Notes under the pieces: model-generated | The model's input: the letters and a program-made list of their open reading frames with translations, nothing else | Databases searched by the model: none | Told to the model about the DNA's origin: nothing | In this document: in pieces, positions 26,215-34,807 of the stretch | How positions within the stretch are numbered: the first letter of the stretch is position 1 | Layout of the letters: the number at the start of each line of letters is the position of its first letter | From: Leucobacter komagatae | GTDB lineage: Bacteria; Actinomycetota; Actinomycetes; Actinomycetales; Microbacteriaceae | Reading direction: 5' to 3' | DNA: 64,000 nucleotides | Assembly (NCBI RefSeq): GCF_000834055.1 | Contig: NZ_JXSQ01000008.1 | Span: 1-64,000, forward strand | Translations under genes and position numbers: made by a program

Positions 26215-28032
26215 CTATGTCTCTTTGAGAGCCCGGCGCGCTACCTCGACCCGCACAGCTATCTCGAGCCGGAACCGCGCCTCTGGGTTGTCGGCCGCAT
26301 CCCCGATGAGGGGACGCAGGCGCTGCACGCGCTGTTTGAGCGTGTTGAGGTGAATGTGTAGCTCGCGCGAAGCGGCGGTGAGTGACCATCTCGTATCAAA
26401 CAGCGCCGCGAGCGTCTCGACCAGCTGTGAGCCGTTGGCACTGTCCCAGGCGATCACCGGCGCGAGCGTGTCCGCAACAAATTCCCTGAGCCGACCCCCA
26501 TCTCCGCCGAATAGGAGCGCGTATGGCGCAAGCGTCGACACCGGAGCAATGCCGCTGCCGAGGCCGAGGCCGAGCGCAAGCTTTGAACTCTGAACAGCCT
26601 CTTCCACGCCTTTGGCCGCACCCTCAAGACTCGGAGCGTGGAGATAGACACCACCGACGCGCGGCTGCCCTGTCGCCGCGACAATGCGCTCGCCTCGCTC
26701 CCCAGCGCAACGCAGCGGCGCGAGCACCCCGATCCCCGTTGGAACAGGGGCAGCGAGGTATTCGTGACGCCGCCGAACACCGGCAAGGGCCGCAGCGCGC
26801 TGCTCGGGCGGGAGTACCGCAACGAACAAGACCCACGGCTCGGCAACGGCATACCCTCTGGCCGCGGCCCTGCTGATACCTGACTCACGGCGCTCTGGTT
26901 CGAACAGTTCAACTGCGAGCTCGCCGCGTACACGATCCTCTGCTTGCTCCACAGCGTCATGTCTCAGCGTCACGAGTGCCGCGATCACTGCGGAGCGTTC
27001 GACCGCCCGCTGCTCTACGGAGGTCAGCGGGGAGCGGCCACGCTCGACAACGATCGCGCCGAGGTGGCCCGTCGCGGCAAGCACTGGCGCAACCAGCTCG
27101 ACGGCACCGCTGCTCAGCCGGATACTCTTGCCCCCGGCCACAGCTCGCTCGATGTGCGCGCGCATACTGCGCCGCTGTTCGCCACCTGCGAGCTGCCCAG
27201 TGACGGGCTTCCCCGCGACGTCGAGGAGCCCAACTTTGCGCTGCAGCGCATCACCCAGGGCGCCGATCACGGCGTCCGTTCCGTACCCGAACACGACAAG
27301 GTCGGTGAGTTCACCGTGCAGCGACGCCGCCCACTCTGCAGCGTGCTGCCGCTCGGCCGCCTGCGCGGTCGCGGTGGTTGCCTCTTGCAGCAGTCGCGCC
27401 GTTTGCAACACCAGCGCCGCATGTCCGGCGAACGTGGTCAGCAGCGAAATTTCTTCCGGCCTGAAACTGTGCGGCTGTCGGCTCGCACCAAACAACACTC
27501 CAAGTACGTCGTCACCGACGACGAGCGGGACGCCAACGAGCGAACGGAGCTGCTCTTCCCGCAGGATGTCGTCGATGACGGGGTCGTGCGGAACGCTTGT
27601 GAGCGCGTCGTAGTCCTCCACCCACTGCGGGTGTCTGGTGCGCGCAACGAGGCTCGCGAGACCGATGCCTGCCGGAACAACCATCGTGAGGAACCGTGGC
27701 GACGTCGTGCCCGTCGCGGCACGCACATACAGCTCCTCGTTGCTTGCGTCGTAAACAGAGAGATACGCGATGTCGAGTTCGATGAGTTCGTGTGCGCGAT
27801 CGACGATGCGGTGCAGCAGGAGCTCAGCGTCCGTCGTCGACAGCAGGTCGCGTGTTGACGACATGACCGCGCGCAGCTCGGTGCTGCGCTGGCGAAGGCC
27901 AGCTGTGCGTCGCGATAGGTCGAGGAGAGCCTCGGCTACGTCAGCTTCCGCTGTGACAGCACGAATGTCTTGCTCGGGCACATGCGCACCCTCACCCATG
28001 CGACGGATGAGGCCAGCAAGGTCTTCCGCCAC
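26215..28032 (-). CDS. GAF-domain PucR/CdaR-type transcriptional regulator
   Basis: A 605-residue regulator. Residues about 70-220 form a GAF domain (LLLHRIVDRAHELIELDIAY, VGVPLVVGDDVLGVLFGASR, then SFRPEEISLLTTFAGHAALV). A middle region with PucR/CdaR-like character follows, and the PucR-type C-terminal helix-turn-helix is at about 540-595 (LVETLAALFDTRWSLTAASR, then ELHIHLNTLKQRVQRL). Such proteins usually activate catabolic operons when a small molecule binds. It lies directly upstream of the HMG-CoA reductase operon on the same strand. Its GTG start is only 7 nt after the rimK stop with no clear Shine-Dalgarno, suggesting reinitiation or an internal promoter. Confidence 0.88.
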   Translation of the reverse strand: MAEDLAGLIRRMGEGAHVPEQDIRAVTAEADVAEALLDLSRRTAGLRQRSTELRAVMSSTRDLLSTTDAELLLHRIVDRAHELIELDIAYLSVYDASNEELYVRAATGTTSPRFLTMVVPAGIGLASLVARTRHPQWVEDYDALTSVPHDPVIDDILREEQLRSLVGVPLVVGDDVLGVLFGASRQPHSFRPEEISLLTTFAGHAALVLQTARLLQEATTATAQAAERQHAAEWAASLHGELTDLVVFGYGTDAVIGALGDALQRKVGLLDVAGKPVTGQLAGGEQRRSMRAHIERAVAGGKSIRLSSGAVELVAPVLAATGHLGAIVVERGRSPLTSVEQRAVERSAVIAALVTLRHDAVEQAEDRVRGELAVELFEPERRESGISRAAARGYAVAEPWVLFVAVLPPEQRAAALAGVRRRHEYLAAPVPTGIGVLAPLRCAGERGERIVAATGQPRVGGVYLHAPSLEGAAKGVEEAVQSSKLALGLGLGSGIAPVSTLAPYALLFGGDGGRLREFVADTLAPVIAWDSANGSQLVETLAALFDTRWSLTAASRELHIHLNTLKQRVQRLRPLIGDAADNPEARFRLEIAVRVEVARRALKET

Positions 28033-28039
28033 GGTGCCG

Positions 28040-29236
28040 CTACCCGTCTACGAAGTTCTGCGCCTCGGGCGGGAGTTTCCGCACGCGGGCGCGGCGACGC
28101 GGACGCTCGGGGATCATGGATCGCATCTCTTCGAGCTTGCCAAAGCAGAGCAGTCGGTCTTCTGGCTCAAGCACGACGTGCTTGCGCGGGTTCGGGATCA
28201 CCTGAACGCCGCGGTGCAGCGTGAGCACGGTGATATCACGCTCCCACAGCCCGAGGTCGCCGAGCTGCTTGCCCACGTGTTCCGCGCCGGCGTGCATTGC
28301 GAGCTCCGCAACGCCGTAGCCGGTGGAGACGGAGAGGCGTTGGCGTACGTCGATCTCGGGGAAGTTCACCTGGTTCGCGATGTAGTCGATGATCGCGCCG
28401 GCGATATCGAGGTCGGTCGCGGTCTCGATGCCCTGCAGGCCCGGGGAGGAGTTGACCTCCATGACGAGTGGGCCGTCGTCGCCCTCGAGCATATCGACGC
28501 CCGCGACGCGGAGGCCCATGATCTGGGCTGCGCGCACCGCGGTCTGTTCGTATGCGGGATCGAGTTGCACGGGCTCGACGGTGCCGCCGCGGTGCACGTT
28601 CGAACGGAATTCGTCTCCGGATGCGACGCGGCGCATCGCTGCGACGACGCGGTCCCCAACGACGAGGGCGCGGATGTCGCGGCCCCGGCTCTCGGAGATG
28701 AACTTCTGGATGAGCACGTTCTGCCTCGTCGAGTGCAACGTCTCGATAATGGCCTCGGCGACCTTCACCTGGGGGGCGAGGATCACGCCAATCCCCTGCG
28801 TGCCCTCGAGCAGCTTGATGACGACGGGTGCGCCGCCGACGGATTCGATCGCTGGGCGCACGTCGGCTCGGTTGCGCACGAATGCGGTCGGCGGCATGTC
28901 GATCGAGTGCCGTGAGAGGATCTGGATGGCTCGCAGCTTGTCGCGCGCGTTCGAGATGCCGTTCGCGGTGTTCGGCGTGTAGACGTCCATCTGCTCGAAC
29001 TGGCGAACGACGGCGGTGCCGAAGTAGGTGATGGAGTTGCCGATGCGGGGCAGGATCGCGTCGTAGTCGCTCAGCTGTTTGCCGCGATAACGCAGGTCCG
29101 GTTCATCGGTCGCAAGGTCGATCGCAAAGCGAAGGGTGTTCAGCACCTTCACGTTATGACCGCGCTGTTCAGCGGCCGCGCGGAGGCGCTGCGTCGAGTA
29201 CGCCTGTGGGGCGCGCGAAAGAATCGCCAGTTTCAA
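28040..29236 (-). CDS. rimK: RimK-family ATP-grasp ligase with C-terminal RCK_C-like domain
   Basis: RimK adds glutamates to ribosomal protein S6 or related targets using ATP. Residues 1-290 match RimK: LKLAILSRAPQAYSTQRL, the ATP-grasp core PVVIKLLEGTQGIGVILAP, IQKFISESRGRDIRALVVGD and the metal site MEVNSSPGLQGIE. About 100 residues follow that the 300-residue E. coli protein lacks. They resemble a TrkA/RCK_C ligand-binding domain (WERDITVLTLHRGVQVIPNP, then EPEDRLLCFGKLEEM). The start is TTG 29236 with CAGGAA upstream. It is divergent from a RimB-like protease with only 26 nt between start codons. Confidence 0.92.
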   Translation of the reverse strand: MKLAILSRAPQAYSTQRLRAAAEQRGHNVKVLNTLRFAIDLATDEPDLRYRGKQLSDYDAILPRIGNSITYFGTAVVRQFEQMDVYTPNTANGISNARDKLRAIQILSRHSIDMPPTAFVRNRADVRPAIESVGGAPVVIKLLEGTQGIGVILAPQVKVAEAIIETLHSTRQNVLIQKFISESRGRDIRALVVGDRVVAAMRRVASGDEFRSNVHRGGTVEPVQLDPAYEQTAVRAAQIMGLRVAGVDMLEGDDGPLVMEVNSSPGLQGIETATDLDIAGAIIDYIANQVNFPEIDVRQRLSVSTGYGVAELAMHAGAEHVGKQLGDLGLWERDITVLTLHRGVQVIPNPRKHVVLEPEDRLLCFGKLEEMRSMIPERPRRRARVRKLPPEAQNFVDG

Positions 29237-29262
29237 GCTGATTTCCTGCCAAGATAGGTGCC

Positions 29263-29739
29263 GTGGACAAAGACTATTCAAGCACCCTTACGGGCTGGCG
29301 CGAATGGGTGAGCCTGCCCGGTGTTGGAGTGCAGTGGATCAAGGCCAAGATCGACACCGGGGCGCAAACCTCGGCCTTGCACGCGGGCAACATTACCCCC
29401 TTCGATCGTGACGGGGCCGAGTGGGTCAGGTTCACAGTGCAACCGTGGCAGGAGGGGGCGCTCGACCTCGTCGAGGTTGAGCTGCCGATTCACGATAGGC
29501 GCACGGTTCGGAGCTCGTCTGGGCACACGCAGGACCGGCTCGTTGTGGTGATGGAGCTCGGCCTCGTCGGCCGGGTCGTGCCCGTCGAGGTGACCCTCAC
29601 GGATCGCGAGGAGATGGTCTTTCGCATGCTCATCGGGCGCGAAGCACTCAAGCAGGGCTACGTGGTCGACTCGGGCGCGTCGTACCTGGGGGGCCGCCCG
29701 CCGGCGGCAATCCGGAAACGCAACCGCGGCCGCGCATAG
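29263..29739 (+). CDS. RimB-like retropepsin-type aspartic peptidase
   Basis: A 158-residue protein of the family once called putative ATP-dependent zinc protease and later RimB, a retropepsin-like aspartic endopeptidase linked to RimK. The catalytic motif IKAKIDTGAQTSALHA is near residue 30, with the Asp-Thr-Gly triad intact. The later MLIGREALKQGYVVDSGASY completes the fold. RimB trims glutamate tails made by RimK. The GTG start at 29263 is 7 nt after CAAGAT, a weak -10-like sequence. It faces rimK head to head, so their promoters must overlap the opposite coding region or yield leaderless RNAs. Confidence 0.88.
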   Translation: MDKDYSSTLTGWREWVSLPGVGVQWIKAKIDTGAQTSALHAGNITPFDRDGAEWVRFTVQPWQEGALDLVEVELPIHDRRTVRSSSGHTQDRLVVVMELGLVGRVVPVEVTLTDREEMVFRMLIGREALKQGYVVDSGASYLGGRPPAAIRKRNRGRA

Positions 29740-29789
29740 GCTTTTCAATCCGCACTCACAAACCCCTGGTCAGGTCGCTGCGGCGTGGG

Positions 29790-29795
29790 TAGTCT
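29790..29795 (+). promoter_or_regulatory. -10 box for leaderless N-formylglutamate amidohydrolase-like gene
   Basis: TAGTCT, 6 nt before the ATG at 29802. Confidence 0.55.
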
Positions 29796-29801
29796 GAGCA
29801 C

Positions 29802-30899
29802 ATGAGCACGAACTCACTCGACCTAATCCCGGCCGGCACGATCTTCACCGCTGAACAGATCACGCACTACGCGAACCCGGAGACCCGTACGCTCGAAGAA
29901 GCGATCGCCGACGCCGATGTGTTGGTTGCCACACCACACTCTGGCGCAGCAATCCCCGAGGAGCTCGCCGAGTTCCTCTCACCCGCGCTCACCCGCAGGC
30001 TGCAATACGACTTTTCGGACGTTGCAACCGCGGCGATCGTGCGTCGTTGGGCCGAGATTGACCCCCGCATCGTCGCGGTGATCAACCCGCACCCGCGCCT
30101 CATCCGCGACCCGAACCGGAAGAAGCCAGCCGACGTGCGCGCCGATCTCGCCGCAGCGATTGAGCGGGTGCGAGAGGCCGGAGCGTGGCAGAAGGTCGAC
30201 CTCACCGGCGTTGACGCGATCCGCCCCGTCACGTTCTCGTTTTTCCCGATCCTCGAGATCCCTGACACAGACGAGGGGCTGCAGCGCCTCGTTGACGCCT
30301 TCGCGGACACCGCCGAGCAGGGGCTTGGCGTGTACGAGCGCACACGGGAGGAACTCACCGACAGGTTTGTCGCCAAGGGCCTCGAACAGGGCGGCTCGTT
30401 CACCAGGTTGTCATTCCACGACACGATGAACACGACGACGACCCGCGAGGGTGCGGTGAACGTCGAGCGCGCCGAGGCAGATCGGCTCCCAGCAGTCGTC
30501 GCGCTCTCGAACCGCGGCGACCACGACGGCGAGGAGCGAGACCCGTCGGATCTCCCCACCATGGACCCTGCGGACCTGCGGGCGCTCGCTGCCGCCCACC
30601 GCTCCGGCTTCGAGGTCACGGATCCCGCCGCCGTGCTGCTCAACCAGCCCTACCTTGGCAGCGAGGAAATCCGCGCGGCCGGCGAACGCTTCGGCAAGCT
30701 ACGCGCCGACGCCGACGCAGCCGGGCTCAAGCTGGGCGCGGTGCAGGCCGAGTTCCTTCGCGAATTCCTGCTCGGTGCCCCGGCCGCGACAGAGCTCCAA
30801 CAACCAGGGACCGACTGGGTCGCCGAGGACCCGGCGCACGTCGACATGATCGCACGCGCCTGCAAGCGAGCTTGGGACGCGTTCCGCGACGCGCAGTAA
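29802..30899 (+). CDS. N-formylglutamate amidohydrolase family protein
   Basis: A 365-residue protein of the FGase family, members of which release formate from N-formylglutamate or act on related amides. Visible family elements are VLVATPHSGAAIPEELAEFL, an aspartate-rich DFSDVATAAIV, INPHPRLIRDPNRKKPADVR and the metal-ligand-like FTRLSFHDTMN. Family members are usually about 270 residues, and this one is longer mainly through the C-terminal 80 residues (LKLGAVQAEFLREFLLGAP and on). The gene next to it encodes an acetyltransferase. No histidine-utilisation genes are nearby, so a histidine-degradation role is unsupported and the true substrate is open. Confidence 0.8.
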   Translation: MSTNSLDLIPAGTIFTAEQITHYANPETRTLEEAIADADVLVATPHSGAAIPEELAEFLSPALTRRLQYDFSDVATAAIVRRWAEIDPRIVAVINPHPRLIRDPNRKKPADVRADLAAAIERVREAGAWQKVDLTGVDAIRPVTFSFFPILEIPDTDEGLQRLVDAFADTAEQGLGVYERTREELTDRFVAKGLEQGGSFTRLSFHDTMNTTTTREGAVNVERAEADRLPAVVALSNRGDHDGEERDPSDLPTMDPADLRALAAAHRSGFEVTDPAAVLLNQPYLGSEEIRAAGERFGKLRADADAAGLKLGAVQAEFLREFLLGAPAATELQQPGTDWVAEDPAHVDMIARACKRAWDAFRDAQ

Positions 30900-30911
30900 T
30901 ATCGGAACACT

Positions 30912-31541
30912 ATGGCTCACAGCACAGACGCTCCCGCACAGTTCACGGTTCGCCCGCTCGGCGCGGATGATCTCGAGGAGGCCGCCCGTATCCTCTGCGA
31001 GGGCTTTCTGAACGATCCGGTCTGGGGGCCAGCGTTCCCTGAGCACCCTGCGCGACGCGAGCATGCGCTGGCGCACTGGCGGTTCATGGTAGACCAGGCG
31101 ATCCGCCACGGCGAACCGCTCGTAGCGGTGCTGCCCGACGGCAGCATCGGTGCCGTGTCGACGTGGTTCCCGCCCGGCGCGGACGAGGTGCACGAAGATG
31201 ACGCGCCAGCATACGAGTCGCTGCTGCGGTCGACCATCGGCGGCGCTGCCGCGGATGCGCTGCTGAGCGAGGGTGAACTGTTTGCGGAGGCGCGGCCGAC
31301 CGCACCCCACGCGTACCTGTCAATGCTCGCGGTGGCTCCCGAGGCGCGCGGGCTTGGTATCGGGATGGGCCTCGTCGCCGCGGCGCTCGAACGCTACGAC
31401 GAGGCTGGCCTGCAGACGTATCTCGAATCGTCGAACCCCGCGAACGACGCACGCTACGAGCGCATCGGCTACGTTCCGGCCAAACAGGTCGCCATACCCG
31501 GGTCGCCGACGGTGCAGACCTACCTCCGCGTCGCCGGCTAG
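30912..31541 (+). CDS. GNAT-family N-acetyltransferase
   Basis: A 209-residue GNAT protein. It starts TVRPLGADDLEEAARILCEG and carries the acetyl-CoA binding motif MLAVAPEARGLGIGMGLVAA at about residues 138-157, followed by TYLESSNPANDARYERIGYV, typical of this superfamily. The substrate is unknown. It lies 12 nt after the FGase-like gene on the same strand, so the two are probably cotranscribed. A 13-bp hairpin terminator follows, shared with the convergent dicarboxylate transporter gene. Confidence 0.88.
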   Translation: MAHSTDAPAQFTVRPLGADDLEEAARILCEGFLNDPVWGPAFPEHPARREHALAHWRFMVDQAIRHGEPLVAVLPDGSIGAVSTWFPPGADEVHEDDAPAYESLLRSTIGGAAADALLSEGELFAEARPTAPHAYLSMLAVAPEARGLGIGMGLVAAALERYDEAGLQTYLESSNPANDARYERIGYVPAKQVAIPGSPTVQTYLRVAG

Positions 31542-31571
31542 CCGCGGCGCGGGTGCGACGGGCCCCACACG

Positions 31572-31611
31572 CACGAGGAGCGGCCCGCCATCAGGCGAGC
31601 CGCTCCTCGTG
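31572..31611. terminator. Bidirectional hairpin terminator (GNAT / Dcu transporter)
   Basis: Perfect 13-bp arms (31572-31584 and 31599-31611) with a 14-nt loop, between convergent genes. Confidence 0.75.
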
Positions 31612-31621
31612 ACGTGCGAAC

Positions 31622-32971
31622 CTATCCGCCCCAGAGCACTCCGAAGAGCGAGCCGACCGCGATCGTGGCGGCCGCGAGGATGAGCGTCGGCAGGAAGAAC
31701 GAGTGGTCGACAAGCTTCGTACCGAGCTTGGTCGAGCCCGACTCATCGAAGTTCGCCGCCGCAATCTGCGAGCCGTTGGTCGGCAGCAGATAGATACCGG
31801 CGAAGGCGCCCGCCCACATACCGCTCATGAGACCGAGCGGAATCCCAGCTGCAAGCCCGATCGGCACGATCGAGTTCGTCGCGGTCGACTGGCTGGTCGT
31901 GAGCACGCAGACGAGGAAGACACCGAGCGCGAAGATCCAGGGCGCGGTATCAACGAGGCCGCCGATGCCCTCTGCGACAAGCTTCGAGTGCTCGCCGAGG
32001 AACGTATTCGTGAGCCAGGCAAGACCGAACAGTGCGATCGCCGAAACCATACCGGCACGGAACACGGTCATCGTCGGGATCTCAGCGACCTTGGGCTTCG
32101 AGACGAGCATGATGAGCGTACCGGCGACGAACATGATGATCTCAATGATCGGGGTCATGCCGATCGGCTGGGGCACCTCGCCGGCGCCGAGCGGGCGAAG
32201 CCCGGAGAAGAGGCCGAAGATGACGATGACGAGCACCCCGAGGAGGAAGATGATTGCCGCCCAGCGGCCCTCCTTGGTTACGGTGACCTCTGCCTTGACC
32301 TCGGTCGCGGTTGCGCCGGGTGCGACGAGCTTGCCCGAGGCGATCTTCGCCTGGATCTCGGGGTCGTCTGCGATGTCCTTACCGAGCCGGCGCACGAACA
32401 GGCTCGCGAGGAAGATGCCGACGATCGCGGCTGGGAGCGTCACCTTGATGATGTCCATGAGCTCGAAGTTCCACGGTGCCGTGTCGGTGAGCGCGATCAT
32501 CGCCGCCATCGCGGCCGAGACGGGGCTACACGCAAGCGCGATGCCGGTCGCGACAACGGAAAGCGACAGCGGCCGCGATGGGCGAATCCCGTTGCGGTAC
32601 GACAGGTCGTAGATCACGGGGAGGAGCGGGTAGAGAATATTCGACGTGCCGGCGCCGACCGAGAACAGAAACGCGGTGAGCGGCGCGATGAGCGTGATCT
32701 GCTTCGGGTTCTTCGAGATCACCTTCGCCGCTATCGAGACCATCCAGTCGATCCCGCCTGCTGCCTGCATCATCGATGACGCGAGCACGACCGACAGGAC
32801 GATGAGCAGGGCGTCGACGGGAGGAGCTCCCGGTGCGAGCCCAAAGACGAAGACGAGGATGGCGACACCAGTGCCACCCCAGAGTCCGAGCCCGACGCCG
32901 CTTGACCGTGTGCCCATGACGATGCATCCGAGCACAACGAGCAACTGCGTAATGAACAAGAAGATATCCAT
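31622..32971 (-). CDS. DcuA/DcuB-type C4-dicarboxylate transporter
   Basis: A 449-residue membrane protein with about 10-12 hydrophobic segments. Dcu-family motifs are visible near the N-terminus (FITQLLVVLGCIVMGTRSSG, VGLGLWGGTGVAILVF) and in FSVGAGTSNILYPLLPVIYD, SVVATGIALACSPVSAAMAA and TSQSTATNSIVPIGLAAGIP. E. coli Dcu proteins exchange fumarate, malate, aspartate and succinate during anaerobic growth. AAAGGGG lies upstream of the ATG. It is divergent from a SulP transporter. In an organism expected to be aerobic the role may be aspartate or succinate exchange, but the sequence does not decide. Confidence 0.93.
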   Translation of the reverse strand: MDIFLFITQLLVVLGCIVMGTRSSGVGLGLWGGTGVAILVFVFGLAPGAPPVDALLIVLSVVLASSMMQAAGGIDWMVSIAAKVISKNPKQITLIAPLTAFLFSVGAGTSNILYPLLPVIYDLSYRNGIRPSRPLSLSVVATGIALACSPVSAAMAAMIALTDTAPWNFELMDIIKVTLPAAIVGIFLASLFVRRLGKDIADDPEIQAKIASGKLVAPGATATEVKAEVTVTKEGRWAAIIFLLGVLVIVIFGLFSGLRPLGAGEVPQPIGMTPIIEIIMFVAGTLIMLVSKPKVAEIPTMTVFRAGMVSAIALFGLAWLTNTFLGEHSKLVAEGIGGLVDTAPWIFALGVFLVCVLTTSQSTATNSIVPIGLAAGIPLGLMSGMWAGAFAGIYLLPTNGSQIAAANFDESGSTKLGTKLVDHSFFLPTLILAAATIAVGSLFGVLWGG

Positions 32972-33093
32972 CAGTTCCCCTTTGACTAATTCTGGATCAG
33001 ACTATCCTTGCAGCGCGTTCGTACCCAGCTTTTTCTGTGAAACATCTATCAAGCAAGATGGGGCATTATGGAGAGAGAAGAGAAAGGCGACAC

Positions 33094-34731
33094 GTGTCCA
33101 CAATCCTGGCGGGGCTCAGGTCCCTGCTCCCTGTTCGCGATGATTACCGTGGCCTCCGCACAGGCTGGCGGGGTGACCTCGTCGCCGGGCTCACCGTCGG
33201 CATCGTCGCGCTCCCACTCGCGCTCGCGTTCGGCGTGAGCTCTGGCGTCGGCGCCGAGGCTGGCCTCATCACCGCAATCGTTGCCGGGCTCGTCGCCGCA
33301 ATCTTCGGCGGATCCAACGTGCAGGTCTCCGGCCCGACCGGCGCCATGGTCGTCGTGCTCGCCCCCATCGTGGTGCTCCACGGCGCCGGGGCGGTCGCCG
33401 TCGTGAGTCTCATGGCTGGGATCATGGTCGTACTCGCCGGCATCTTCCGGCTCGGGCGTGCGGTGAGCTACATCCCCTGGCCCGTGATTGAGGGTTTCAC
33501 CGCCGGTATCGGCATCATCATCTTCCTGCAGCAGGTGCCAGCTGCGCTCGGCGTCACGAACACCGGTCACTCATCCAATGCCGTCGTCGCGGCTTGGCAG
33601 ACCGTTACCGAGGCGAGCTGGCCTGGCGCGCTGCTGCCGCTCGGAGCGGTCGCCGCGGTCGCCGTCATCATGCTGCTGCTCGAGCGCTTCGCACCCGGCT
33701 TCCCCTCCTCGTTCGCCGCGATTCTCATCGTGTCCGTCGCCGCAGCACTCGCTGGGTCGCTGCTGCCGACCATTGGCGAACTGCCGAGCTCGCTTCCGGC
33801 ACCCACGTTGCCGACGTTCGACGCGGCAATGCTCGCCTCGCTCGCTGGCCCAGCCGCCGCGGTCGCCGCCCTTGCCGCGATCGAGTCGCTGCTCTCCGCC
33901 CGGGTCGCCGCGAGCATCGCAGACACCGGCCCGGTAAACGCGGACCGCGAACTGTTCGGCCAGGGCCTCGCATCGATCGCCTCGGGCCTGTTCGGCGGAA
34001 TGCCGGCGACGGGAGCCATCGCGCGCACCGCAGTGAACGTGCGCTCCGGCGCACGCACCCGCATGGCCGCTATCGTGCACGCGCTCGCGCTGCTCCTCGT
34101 CGTGCTCGTCGCGGCGCCCGTCGTCGGAGCGATCCCCCTCGCTGCCCTCGCAGGCGTGCTCATGATGACCGCGGCCAGAATGGTCTCGCTTGAAACGGCG
34201 AAGCGCGTCTTCCGCTCTGGCAAGTCGAGTGCGGCGACCTTCGCTATCACGCTACTCATCACGGTCAGCGTCGACCTCGTCGTCGCCGTGGGAATTGGCG
34301 TCGCTGTCGCGGCGTTCTTCGCGCTGCGCACGCTCGGCAACATGAGCGTCGCGACAAGGGAGCCCCTCCCGGGCGAAGCGCACACCGGTGACGAGCGGAT
34401 CGCACTGTTCAGGGTGGAGGGGTCACTGTTCTTCGGCGCGGCGGACCGACTCGTCGAAGCCATCTCCGACGAGGAGGGCGTCGAGGTCGCGATCCTCCGC
34501 CTCTCCGACCTGCAGATCATCGACGCGACGGGAGCGAACGCCCTCGCTGGCCTCGTCGCGAGCCTCGAACGCCGCGGCGTCACCGTGCTCATCAAGGGCG
34601 TGCAGGCGCACCACCGCAGGCTACTCGACAGGCTCGGAGTCATCTCCTCGCTGCGCGATCCGCACCACCTGTTCGACGAGCTCGACCCGGCACTCGAGCA
34701 CGCGCGTGACCACATCAGGCGAGCATCGTAA
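33094..34731 (+). CDS. SulP-family anion transporter with STAS domain
   Basis: A 545-residue SLC26/SulP carrier. TM1 to TM3 contain WRGDLVAGLTVGIVALPLAL, AFGVSSGVGAEAGLITAIVA and GGSNVQVSGPTGAMVVVLAP, and the conserved VAALAAIESLLSARVA is in the second repeat. A STAS domain occupies about residues 425-540 (IALFRVEGSLFFGAADRLVE, then ILRLSDLQIIDATGANAL). Substrates in the family include sulfate, bicarbonate and C4-dicarboxylates (DauA). The GTG start at 33094 follows AGAAAGGCGAC, and an ATG at 33058 is less favoured. Divergent pairing with a Dcu-type carrier makes a dicarboxylate substrate worth considering. Confidence 0.92.
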   Translation: MSTILAGLRSLLPVRDDYRGLRTGWRGDLVAGLTVGIVALPLALAFGVSSGVGAEAGLITAIVAGLVAAIFGGSNVQVSGPTGAMVVVLAPIVVLHGAGAVAVVSLMAGIMVVLAGIFRLGRAVSYIPWPVIEGFTAGIGIIIFLQQVPAALGVTNTGHSSNAVVAAWQTVTEASWPGALLPLGAVAAVAVIMLLLERFAPGFPSSFAAILIVSVAAALAGSLLPTIGELPSSLPAPTLPTFDAAMLASLAGPAAAVAALAAIESLLSARVAASIADTGPVNADRELFGQGLASIASGLFGGMPATGAIARTAVNVRSGARTRMAAIVHALALLLVVLVAAPVVGAIPLAALAGVLMMTAARMVSLETAKRVFRSGKSSAATFAITLLITVSVDLVVAVGIGVAVAAFFALRTLGNMSVATREPLPGEAHTGDERIALFRVEGSLFFGAADRLVEAISDEEGVEVAILRLSDLQIIDATGANALAGLVASLERRGVTVLIKGVQAHHRRLLDRLGVISSLRDPHHLFDELDPALEHARDHIRRAS

Positions 34732-34807
34732 CGACGGTACCCAGGTGCCACGCCGGTGGTCCTCCCGGCTGATTGCGATTCCCGCTCCTTCAGACAGACT
34801 GGACACC

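Noticed and set aside
26944-27858. 304-codon plus-strand frame inside the PucR-type regulator
   Set aside because: Antisense to a GAF/helix-turn-helix gene with clear motifs; no family match by eye.
34388-34807. Upstream extension of the membrane acyltransferase frame
   Set aside because: It overlaps the SulP STAS-domain coding sequence and is Ser/Arg-rich; the N-terminus is sensible only from 34808.
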